Below, piece after piece: positions 38,293 to 46,623 of a stretch of 64,000 nt of DNA; the stretch's first letter is position 1, and every line of letters starts with the position of its first letter. The stretch lies in contig NZ_SRSO01000016.1 in the NCBI RefSeq assembly GCF_004791695.1, positions 47,090 to 111,089 on the forward strand, given 5' to 3'. This stretch comes from Flavivirga rizhaonensis (lineage in GTDB: Bacteria > Bacteroidota > Bacteroidia > Flavobacteriales > Flavobacteriaceae). Both the position numbers and the translations under genes were made by a program. The notes below the pieces were generated by a model, which was not told the origin of the DNA, searched no databases, and saw only the letters and a program-made list of their open reading frames with translations.

Positions 38293-40923
38293 TTGAAACC
38301 TAACAACACATTTAAATTTAGACTTGCCGTATTTCTTTTAATATTGGGGCTGTTCCCAGGTAAAATAAAAGCCCAAACAATTACCATAAATTCTGGGTGG
38401 CAGTTTATTTTAGGAGAAAGAACTTCTAACAATTTGGAAACCATCAATATACCGCATACCTGGAATAAAGAGGATGCCTTTGATGAGGTAAAAGGATATT
38501 ATAGAGGTGTGGGATGGTATAAAAAGCAGCTTTATTTTTCAAAATCAAAAGAAAATTTAATCCATTATCTGTACTTTAAAGGTGTCAATCAAGAAGCAGA
38601 TGTATATGTTAATGGTAATCATGTAGGCAATCATAAAGGGGGTTACACGGCTTTTAATGTCAATATTTCAAAATGGATACATTATGATGCATATAATTTA
38701 ATTGAAGTAAAAGTTGATAACAGTCATAATCCTAATATCCCGCCGTTAGATGCAGATTTCACCTTTTACGGTGGCATCTATCGCGACGTACAGCTTATTT
38801 CAAAACCAAAACAACATATCTCGTTATCTGATTTTGCTTCAGATGGATACTATATAGATTACTATACTATTTCAGAAGAAAAGGTGGGCATAGAAGTTAA
38901 AGTACTGATCGATAATTTTGAAAACAAATTATCAAACAACCATCTAAAAGTGGCCATTCTTGATGCTGAAAATAAAGCGGTATTTAATAAAAGTTTAAAA
39001 TTTAAAAGTAGTGCAAATGCCTCAGAAGCTATAAATATTAAATTTTCAGAACTATACCATCCAAAATTATGGTCTCCGAACTCACCATATTTATACAAAC
39101 TACAGCTTCAATTATTAGATGAAGAACAACATGTTTTAGATGAAAAAAGACAACATATAGGCTTTCGATGGGCGCATGTGGATGCCGATAAAGGGTTCTT
39201 TTTAAATGGGAAACCAATCAAGCTTATTGGTGTTAATCGTCATCAGGATTATAAAGGCTATGGCAATGCCGTTCCCATGGAGCTTCAGAAAAAGGATATT
39301 CAACTTATAAAAGAGATGGGAGCCAATGTGCTTCGAAATGCACATTACCCGCAGTCACGGGAGTTGTACGATATGTGTGATAAACTAGGCATTTTAGTGT
39401 GGTCTGAAATTCCCGTAGTTAATAAAATAACAGATACCAAAGCATTTTTTGATGTTAGTTTGAATATGCAAAAGGAACATGTGAAACAATATTATAATCA
39501 TACATCAGTAGTAATGTTTGGTTATATGAACGAAATCTTTTTAAGATTAGCCTTCGATAATAAATCCACCGAAGTTGAAAAGGAAAACCAGAAAAAAGCT
39601 GCCGTCGATTTAGCCAAACAATTAGAGGGATTAACGCGTAAGTTAGCTCCCAATCACATAACAGTTATGGCAGGGCATTTAAACGAATTGTATAATGAAA
39701 CTGGTATCGCCGATTTACCGATGTTGTTCGGTTGGAACTTATATTTTGGATGGTATGATAAAGACATACCGGATTTAGGTGTTTTTTTAGACGATCAACA
39801 TAAAAGATACCCCAATAGGTCGCTGTTACTTTCAGAGTATGGACCTGGAGCCGATGTTAGAATTTTTACGAATACACCCAAAAAATTTGATTTCTCCACA
39901 GAATATCAAGCCAAATTACATCAATCCTATTACCAGCAAATTATGGAAAGACCTTATATGACAGGGATGACAGCCTGGAATTTTGCCGATTTCGGCTCGG
40001 AGTTTCGCGGTGATGCCATACCTCACGTTAATCAAAAAGGCTTAATACAATTTAATCGAGAGCCCAAGGACATATATTATTGGTATAAATCGGTTTTAAA
40101 CAACAAAGAACCTTTTATACATATCGCCACTACTTATTTGGATGGTTTAACACTGTTTGATAACGACACATACCCCGTTCAAATATATTCAAATCAGAAT
40201 ACAGGTGTGGTTTTTTTAAACGGTGGAAAACTTCAAGATATTTCATTTAAAAATGGTGCTGTAACTGTCGATATACCGTTTGTAAATGGAGCAAACACTA
40301 TCAAAGTAACGGCAGGACCAATATTCAAAGAAAAAACGACTGACGTGATAAAAACAAAAACTTTAGATTTTGAAATGTTTCCTCGTTTAGGAATTAATAT
40401 AGGTTCTCATTTTTACTTTGCAGATAAAGAACGTCAAATAACATTCGTTCCAGATCAACCTTATGAAAAAGGCAAGTTTGGTTATATGGATGGCTTCGTT
40501 TTTAATCTAAGTGACGATAAACATCAAGGAGTGCCTTACAGCATTAAGAATACAGTTTCAGAACCCTTATTTCAAACCATGTTGGAAGGGTGTACAAATT
40601 ATAAATTAGATATACCCAATGGCGAGTATAAAATCAGTTTATTTTTTGTAGAACCTCAAATAAAACCCATAGATAATATCTATAATTTGAATGCTGTTGA
40701 TGAGACTAATGATAATGATAAAGAACAACGCATTTTCGATATTTATTTAAACGATACGTGCATAGAAAATCAGTTTAATATGGCTGAGCAATATCCGGAA
40801 AAATATGGCATTGAAAAATCAGCAATAGTTAGAGTTGAAAATAATCAAGGATTAACTATTTCCTTAAAACCGATTGTAGGCAAACCTGTGATAAGTGGTG
40901 TTTTAATCGAAAAAATAGATTGA
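38293..40923 (+). CDS. GH2 glycoside hydrolase with C-terminal malectin-like domain
   Basis: An 876-residue enzyme with a signal peptide ending GKIKAQ. In order: GH2 sugar-binding domain (about 30-180), Ig-like domain (about 185-290), TIM barrel (about 295-600) with NRHQDYKGYG and RNAHYPQS, acid/base Glu414 (MNEI) and nucleophile Glu515 (LLSEYG), then a DUF4982-like region and a malectin-like carbohydrate-binding domain (about 700-876). The start is TTG; an in-frame TAA at 38269 leaves no ATG between it and the signal peptide. Beta-galactosidase-like activity is likely; beta-glucuronidase or beta-mannosidase cannot be excluded. It is enclosed by a 188-bp inverted repeat and stands apart from the esterase-sulfatase operon. 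Confidence 0.9.
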   Translation: MKPNNTFKFRLAVFLLILGLFPGKIKAQTITINSGWQFILGERTSNNLETINIPHTWNKEDAFDEVKGYYRGVGWYKKQLYFSKSKENLIHYLYFKGVNQEADVYVNGNHVGNHKGGYTAFNVNISKWIHYDAYNLIEVKVDNSHNPNIPPLDADFTFYGGIYRDVQLISKPKQHISLSDFASDGYYIDYYTISEEKVGIEVKVLIDNFENKLSNNHLKVAILDAENKAVFNKSLKFKSSANASEAINIKFSELYHPKLWSPNSPYLYKLQLQLLDEEQHVLDEKRQHIGFRWAHVDADKGFFLNGKPIKLIGVNRHQDYKGYGNAVPMELQKKDIQLIKEMGANVLRNAHYPQSRELYDMCDKLGILVWSEIPVVNKITDTKAFFDVSLNMQKEHVKQYYNHTSVVMFGYMNEIFLRLAFDNKSTEVEKENQKKAAVDLAKQLEGLTRKLAPNHITVMAGHLNELYNETGIADLPMLFGWNLYFGWYDKDIPDLGVFLDDQHKRYPNRSLLLSEYGPGADVRIFTNTPKKFDFSTEYQAKLHQSYYQQIMERPYMTGMTAWNFADFGSEFRGDAIPHVNQKGLIQFNREPKDIYYWYKSVLNNKEPFIHIATTYLDGLTLFDNDTYPVQIYSNQNTGVVFLNGGKLQDISFKNGAVTVDIPFVNGANTIKVTAGPIFKEKTTDVIKTKTLDFEMFPRLGINIGSHFYFADKERQITFVPDQPYEKGKFGYMDGFVFNLSDDKHQGVPYSIKNTVSEPLFQTMLEGCTNYKLDIPNGEYKISLFFVEPQIKPIDNIYNLNAVDETNDNDKEQRIFDIYLNDTCIENQFNMAEQYPEKYGIEKSAIVRVENNQGLTISLKPIVGKPVISGVLIEKID

Positions 40924-40929
40924 AAAAAT

Positions 40930-41117
40930 AACGTGAGTTCGACATAAAATTTATAAAAAAATAGACAAAAGTTCAATAAAATAAAGCTTGTCACCTTGAG
41001 CGCAGTCGAAAGGTTTTAAAAATTCAGTTGTTTTAATTAGGTTTCGACTTTAGTTTATACTGAGTACTTCGACTGCGCTCAGTATAAACTATAGCCGAAG
41101 TACTCAACCTGACATTT
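40930..41117 (-). repeat. Right arm of ~188-bp inverted repeat flanking the GH2 gene
   Basis: Starts 7 bp after the GH2 stop codon with AACGTGAGTTCGACAT and ends ACCTGACATTT. Nearly exact reverse complement of 38058-38247, including the internal 13-bp hairpin. The rest of the 444-bp gap (41118-41367) has one more repeat (41237) and no gene. Confidence 0.92.
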
Positions 41118-41236
41118 AAATAAAATTAAAGTTGTATCGAGTTAAATAGATAAAAAATAGCATAAGTAAGATCAGTTCAATTCAATATAAATTTCAGTAA
41201 ACAATATGTGTTTAAATGTTTGATATTTAGCTATTT

Positions 41237-41280
41237 GTCATTTCGACAGAGCGAGGAACGAGTGACGAGAAATCTCAAAA
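41237..41280 (+). repeat. Half copy of the GTCATTTCGACAGAGCGAGG repeat
   Basis: Contains GTCATTTCGACAGAGCG, AGGAACGAGTGACGAG and AAATCTCA. The same word is found at 44501, 48769, 53926 and, inverted, four times in the array at 59321-60066. Confidence 0.75.
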
Positions 41281-41367
41281 GGGAGGACAATTTCGATTTT
41301 ATCGAAATTAGAAAGGTTTAAATAGCATCACTCTAAAACAAAAAGTCCGAAAAAATAAATTTTAAAA

Positions 41368-42270
41368 ATGATATTAATACATCTAAATCTTAAATCATTT
41401 ATCATATGCTTGTGCATCAGCAATTTTATTTGGTCTCAGAACAAAACGACTTATACCTATGCGATTAAAGATTCAGATACCTTGAAAATGGATGTATATA
41501 CACCAAAAAGTATGAAGACCAATGACAGACTCCCCGTCGTTTTATGGATGCACGGAGGCGGATTTGCAGGTGGTAAACGTGATAACCCCGATGAGGTTAA
41601 AATGATGAAAAGCTTAACCAAACAAGGTTATATAGGTATTTCGATGTCATACAGATTGCTATTAAAAAACTCAAAAACAGGTTCAGGTTGTGATTGTCCG
41701 AAAACCTTAAAATTGGATATTTTTAGGCAAGCAGCTATCGATTATCTTGACGCTGCTAAATATGTTGTAGAGCACAAAGCAAGACTTAAAATAGATCCAA
41801 CCAAAATCATAGCTGGTGGTAGTAGCGCTGGTGCTGAGGGGGTTTTAAATGCGGTATACTTAAGAAACTTTTTTGTCGATGATGTTTCAACATATAAAGA
41901 TGTGAACTTTGCAGGAGTTATTTCGCTTGCAGGTGCTTTGGTTAATTCAGATTATATCTCAAAACAAAATGCAGTACCCACAGTGCTGTTTCATGGAACC
42001 GATGATAATTTGGTGCCTTGTGGAAAAGCACCACATCATTATTGCACATCAGATAAGTTGGGTTATATGATTTTGGATGGTTCCGAAGTTATTACAGATA
42101 CATTGGATAATTTGGGAGTTTCTTATTATTTCTACAAAGTAGTGGGCGGTAAGCACGAACTGTGTCAAATTCCCTTTGACCAATTAGATACGATACTTGA
42201 TTTTTTCAATCAAACCATTCAATATAAAGAAACCATTCAAACAAAAAGGATTATAACTAAAACCCCATGA
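41368..42270 (+). CDS. Secreted alpha/beta-hydrolase, probable carbohydrate esterase
   Basis: A 300-residue alpha/beta-hydrolase with a signal peptide (to about residue 23). Oxyanion motif His62-Gly-Gly-Gly65, nucleophile elbow Gly-Ser-Ser153-Ala-Gly, a GTDDNLVPC segment with the likely Asp and GGKHELC with the likely His form a complete triad of the BD-FAE/esterase type. The stop codon overlaps the sulfatase start (ATGA), so the two are translated together. It probably removes acetyl or similar groups from a polysaccharide before or along with desulfation. Exact ester specificity is unknown. Confidence 0.82.
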   Translation: MILIHLNLKSFIICLCISNFIWSQNKTTYTYAIKDSDTLKMDVYTPKSMKTNDRLPVVLWMHGGGFAGGKRDNPDEVKMMKSLTKQGYIGISMSYRLLLKNSKTGSGCDCPKTLKLDIFRQAAIDYLDAAKYVVEHKARLKIDPTKIIAGGSSAGAEGVLNAVYLRNFFVDDVSTYKDVNFAGVISLAGALVNSDYISKQNAVPTVLFHGTDDNLVPCGKAPHHYCTSDKLGYMILDGSEVITDTLDNLGVSYYFYKVVGGKHELCQIPFDQLDTILDFFNQTIQYKETIQTKRIITKTP

Positions 42271-43934
42271 AAAAACTAATATATATTGTTTTAATAGCTA
42301 CTGTATGTCAATCCTGTAAAGGAGAAAAAAAAGAAGTTCAGATTGGTAGTGCAAAAGTAAGGCCCAATATTATTTTCATTATGGCAGATGACCATGCCAC
42401 TCAAGCCATAAGTGCTTATGGGCATCCTATTAGTCAATTAGCACCCACACCAAATATTGATAGAATCGCTGATGAAGGTGCTATTTTTAAAAATAATTTC
42501 TGTACCAATTCTATTTGTGGCCCCAGTCGCGCCGTCATTTTAACCGGAAAACATAGTCATGTTAATGGTTTTAGAATGAATGGTGATCGTTTTGATGGCA
42601 ACCAACAAACCTTTCCAAAACTATTGCAAAAAGCAGGTTATAAAACGGCTATGTTTGGTAAATGGCATTTGCATGGGCTTCCACAGGGATTTGACTATTG
42701 GAATATTCTGCAAGACCAGGGCAACTATTATAATCCCAATTTTATTTCTATTAATACACAAACCCAAAAAATAGATACCACAATGGTAAAGGGCTATGCG
42801 ACTGATATTGTAACCGAAGACGCGATTAGGTATCTGGATGAAATTAAAGATGCCGAAACACCTTTTATGCTCATGGTACAGCACAAAGCACCTCACAGAA
42901 ACTGGATGCCGGCATTACGACATGCCAATAAATATGATACAGTTAAATTTCCAGTGCCCGAGACTTATTTTACGAACCATGAAGGATCAACAGCTTCAAA
43001 AGAGCAATACCAAACCATTTATAGGGATATGTACGAAGGACATGATTTAAAAATGACCAGGAAAAAAGGGAGCCTGGAATTGGCACACAATCCGTGGACC
43101 ACAGATTTTGAGCGTATGACAGCGGAACAACGAGCTGCCTGGGACAAAGCCTATCAACCAAAAAATGATGCCTTTCATAGTGCCAGCTTATCTGGAAAGG
43201 ATTTGGACCTGTGGAAGTTACAACGTTATTTACAAGATTATATGGCGACTATAGCAGCGGTAGATGAAGGTGTGGGACGTATTTTGGATTATTTAAAAGC
43301 TAACGGTTTAGAAGAAAATACTATAGTGGTTTACACCACAGACCAAGGCTTTTATTTAGGCGAAAAGGGTTGGTTTGATAAACGATTTATGTATGAGGAG
43401 TCTTTGGGAATGCCTATGCTTATGAAATATCCGGGAGTCATTAAACCGGGAACAGAAATAACAGCATTAACTCAAAACTTAGATTTTGCCGAGACTTTTT
43501 TGGATTTTGCTAGTGTTGACATCCCCAGGGATATGCAAGGGAAATCGTTAAAACCATTAGTTACTAGTGGGATTGAAGGTGATGACTTTCGAGAAGCTAT
43601 CTATTATCATTATTACGATTTCCCTGCATTTCATATGGTAAAGAAAATGTGTGGAGTCCGTACAAAACGGTATAAGTTGATTCATGTGTACGATGATATA
43701 GATGAGTGGGAATTATACGATTTAGAAAAAGACCCGAACGAAACCCAAAATTTAATTGATAATGATAACTACAACGGTATAGAAGAAAAACTACGGAAGA
43801 AGCTAAAAGAGTTGCAATGGGAATATCAAGTCACAGAGAAAGAATTTGAACATGCCTCTCCCGAATCTATTAAGAAAGCCTATGAAAATTTTGAAAGATT
43901 GAGAGGGAAACCCATGAAAGCCTATACCCATTAA
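42267..43934 (+). CDS. S1-family sulfatase
   Basis: A 555-residue formylglycine-dependent sulfatase with a lipoprotein-like signal (CQSC). The active-site signature is Cys84-Gly-Pro-Ser-Arg88 followed by AVILTGKHSHVNG; N-terminal metal ligands are in FIMADDHATQ and the C-terminal ones in VVYTTDQGFYLGEKGWFDKR. Conversion of Cys84 to formylglycine needs an external enzyme that is not in this window. It overlaps the esterase gene by 4 bp. It implies that one substrate of this enzyme set is a sulfated, typically marine algal, polysaccharide. Confidence 0.94.
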   Translation: MKKLIYIVLIATVCQSCKGEKKEVQIGSAKVRPNIIFIMADDHATQAISAYGHPISQLAPTPNIDRIADEGAIFKNNFCTNSICGPSRAVILTGKHSHVNGFRMNGDRFDGNQQTFPKLLQKAGYKTAMFGKWHLHGLPQGFDYWNILQDQGNYYNPNFISINTQTQKIDTTMVKGYATDIVTEDAIRYLDEIKDAETPFMLMVQHKAPHRNWMPALRHANKYDTVKFPVPETYFTNHEGSTASKEQYQTIYRDMYEGHDLKMTRKKGSLELAHNPWTTDFERMTAEQRAAWDKAYQPKNDAFHSASLSGKDLDLWKLQRYLQDYMATIAAVDEGVGRILDYLKANGLEENTIVVYTTDQGFYLGEKGWFDKRFMYEESLGMPMLMKYPGVIKPGTEITALTQNLDFAETFLDFASVDIPRDMQGKSLKPLVTSGIEGDDFREAIYYHYYDFPAFHMVKKMCGVRTKRYKLIHVYDDIDEWELYDLEKDPNETQNLIDNDNYNGIEEKLRKKLKELQWEYQVTEKEFEHASPESIKKAYENFERLRGKPMKAYTH

Positions 43935-44741
43935 TTAACATGGCAGCTATGGAGCACCCACAAATAATAATGGTGTTCATAAAATTGTTAAAACATGGAT
44001 TGGAGGATTTGTAGGGGTATAAAAAGGGCAAAAGTGTGAAGTATTGAGAAATATTCCAGATGCACTAGGGCAATCAGATTTAAATATAAACAATGTAATG
44101 AAAATGAAAAACATGAATAGAAGGTAAATGGTCTCTATATAAATTCAGTAGCAAAATCAAATTATTGATGAGCGCTTGGCAGAGGAGCATTGCCTAGCGC
44201 AGCGGTTGCAATGTGCAAGAGAGATCAATAATGTCGATTTTCAATGAATTTGTATAAAGCCTAGCCTTTTTTGTTTCTTTTTTTGGGTAATGCAAAAAAG
44301 ATATATAAAAAGAAGAATTCAATGTATAAAATGAGAATGTTTCTTAAAAAAAGATGTAGGTACAAGCAGCAGCCAGTAGGCGTGCTCCTCATAGGCTTCG
44401 CTTTGTATCTTCAAACAAAACACATTTTGTTCTCGATAATGTTCGGAATGAGATTATTCATTATAAAAAATAATATTAAATAAATGAATTTCAAGTGTTT
44501 GTCATTTCGACAGAGCGAAGCATGAGCGAGGAGAAATCTCATAAAGATGGGATTCCTCCTCAATAGCTACGCTATATACGTTCAAGTAAAATATATTTTA
44601 CTCTCCGTAGCGTTCGGAATGACATAGTTTCTTTATTAAAATAATTAAACAACTGATTGTTAAGTTTTAATATATCGAGCTCACGTTAATTAAATATTTA
44701 CAAGGTTTTAAACACAAACACCAAATTATATCAAACACAAG
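43935..44741. other. 807-bp gap with repeat DNA and possible coding debris
   Basis: No intact gene. Just after the sulfatase a short frame reads GAPTNNNGVHKIVKTWIGG before a stop at about 44023, and another piece reads CEVLRNIPDALGQSDLN; these may be the decayed end of a lost gene whose family I cannot name. A GC-richer palindromic stretch (GCGCTTGGCAG ... CTAGCGCAGCG) lies near 44173. A full repeat copy is at 44501-44625, and a CTCACGTTAA word, as at the inverted-repeat ends, is at about 44682. Confidence 0.4.
44501..44625 (+). repeat. 125-bp dispersed repeat with terminal inversion (copy 1)
   Basis: Starts GTCATTTCGACAGAGCGA and ends CGTTCGGAATGACA, so the ends are short inverted repeats. 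In the middle are GATGGGATTCCTCCTCAA and the palindrome AGTAAAATATATTTTACT. A second full copy is at 53926-54050; partial copies lie elsewhere in the window. Confidence 0.8.
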
Positions 44742-46613
44742 TTGATTATGACCAGATTCGTTTTTAATATAATATGTATAATGAGCACCTGTTTCTTTTG
44801 TTTTCAGTCCTGTAACGAAAAAACAAAAAGCCATAAGGTTGGAAATATCTCTAATAATAAAGAAATCTCCGAAAATACAAAAAAGCATTATAAGACTTAT
44901 TGTAACCCTATTGATATAGATTATTCATATATGTCACACTATCGTGCCAGAAATAATGTGTCTTACCGCTCGGGTGCTGATCCAGCTGTAGTGAATTTCA
45001 AGGGAAGGTACTACATGTTCGTTACCAGATCCCATGGATATTGGGCATCAGATGATATGAGCAACTGGACATTTATAAAACCTCAGAGTTGGTATTTTAA
45101 TGGTAGTAATGCGCCAGCGGTGGCAGTTAAAGGTGATAAGGTCATCGTTTTAGGAGATCCATCAGGTCGAGGTGCCGTAATTGAAACAGACAATCCGGAA
45201 TTAGGTGATTGGAAAACAAATTATGCCGTTGTGAGTGTGCCTCATGGCGTGCAAGACCCAAACCTTTTTGTGGATGATGATGGAAGCGTCTATCTCTACG
45301 AAGAATCATCGAACAAATGGCCGATAAGAGGTGTGGAGTTAGACCCTTTGAATCATTATATTCCTTTAGGAAAACAGATCGATTTATTCAATCTAAATCC
45401 AGATAAACATGGATGGGAACGTTTTGGACAGGATCATAATTCCGATATCAAGCCATTCATTGAAGGCCCATGGATGATGAAGCATAATGGCACCTATTAT
45501 TTGGAGTATGGTGCTCCCGGAACACAATGGAATGTGTATGCAGATGGTGTCTATACTGCTAAAAGCCCACTCGGACCTTTTGAATATGCTGCCTATAATC
45601 CCATTTCCTACAAACCGGGCGGTTTTTTAAAAGGCTCTGGCCATGGAAGTACAGTGAAAGACAATAATGGTAATTACTGGCATTTTTCCACAATGGCCAT
45701 ATCTGTAAATTTTAAATTCGAAAGACGTTTAGGGATGTACCCAGCAGGCTTTGAGGCAGACGGACAAATGTATGTGAATACGGCCTATGGCGATTACCCA
45801 CACTATTTACCAGATTCGGATGTAGATAATCATAAACAACGATTTACCGGTTGGATGCTCTTGTCGTATAAAAAACCAGTCACTACAAATTCTGGATTGG
45901 TTCAAAAAGATATTAATGTGGTTGATGAAAGCGATAAAGGCTATATGCAAGAACAAATAAAGGATTTTAGTATAAAAAGTATTAATGATGAAGAAATACG
46001 CTCGTATTGGGTTTCCGAAGCCAATCATGATTCCATTTATGTGACGGTCGATTTGCTTAAAACCATGGAAGTTAAAGCCATTCAAATTAATTTTCAGGAC
46101 TTTAATGCAGGGATTTTCGGAAGGCCAGAAAGTATGAAACAACAATTTGTTATTGAAAGCTCTGCAGACGGTAAAATATGGAAAACGGTAATTGATTATT
46201 CTAAAAATGAAAAAGATATGCCACATGCCTATCTTGAACTGGAAAGACCTGTGAATGCACGATTTATTAGATACAATCATGTGTATTGCTATAATAAGCA
46301 TTTAGCCATTTCGGAATTTAGAGTGTTTGGAAACGGTCGTGGAATACCACCCGAAGCACCATCAAATTTTATGGCTTCAAGGCAATCCGACAGAAGAAAT
46401 ACAGACCTCACATGGAATCCCGTTAAAGGAGCTACGGGCTATGTTGTTTATTGGGGTATTTCAAAAGATAAGCTTAACCTGTCTGCATTCATGTACGATA
46501 CGTCCAATTACGAATTACGAGCCTTAAACACCAATACAAGCTACTATTACCAGGTAGAAGCATTTAATGAAAATGGAATTTCAAAGAAAAGCGACATTTT
46601 ATTTACTAATTAA
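44742..46613 (+). CDS. GH43-like enzyme with discoidin (F5/8C) and FN3 domains, lipoprotein
   Basis: A 623-residue protein with lipoprotein signal ending CFQSC (Cys24). The five-bladed propeller (about 50-370) carries the GH43-type triad: Asp80 in SGADPAVV, Asp172 in QDPNLF and Glu241 in FIEGPWMMKHNGTYY. A discoidin-like carbohydrate-binding domain (about 390-530) and an FN3 domain (about 535-623, APSNFMASRQSDRRNTDLTW) follow. Likely removes arabinose, xylose or galactose side groups from a complex polysaccharide. It begins after the 807-bp gap, and GH97 follows directly. Confidence 0.85.
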   Translation: MIMTRFVFNIICIMSTCFFCFQSCNEKTKSHKVGNISNNKEISENTKKHYKTYCNPIDIDYSYMSHYRARNNVSYRSGADPAVVNFKGRYYMFVTRSHGYWASDDMSNWTFIKPQSWYFNGSNAPAVAVKGDKVIVLGDPSGRGAVIETDNPELGDWKTNYAVVSVPHGVQDPNLFVDDDGSVYLYEESSNKWPIRGVELDPLNHYIPLGKQIDLFNLNPDKHGWERFGQDHNSDIKPFIEGPWMMKHNGTYYLEYGAPGTQWNVYADGVYTAKSPLGPFEYAAYNPISYKPGGFLKGSGHGSTVKDNNGNYWHFSTMAISVNFKFERRLGMYPAGFEADGQMYVNTAYGDYPHYLPDSDVDNHKQRFTGWMLLSYKKPVTTNSGLVQKDINVVDESDKGYMQEQIKDFSIKSINDEEIRSYWVSEANHDSIYVTVDLLKTMEVKAIQINFQDFNAGIFGRPESMKQQFVIESSADGKIWKTVIDYSKNEKDMPHAYLELERPVNARFIRYNHVYCYNKHLAISEFRVFGNGRGIPPEAPSNFMASRQSDRRNTDLTWNPVKGATGYVVYWGISKDKLNLSAFMYDTSNYELRALNTNTSYYYQVEAFNENGISKKSDILFTN

Positions 46614-46623
46614 TCAATTAACT

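Noticed and set aside
38058..41117. Classical insertion sequence around the GH2 gene
   Set aside because: The enclosed gene is a full glycoside hydrolase, there is no transposase and no clear target-site duplication at the outer ends.
46567..46623. Longer GH97 frame starting inside the GH43 gene
   Set aside because: The ATG at 46624 gives a perfect lipoprotein signal peptide; the upstream extension would place the signal internally.
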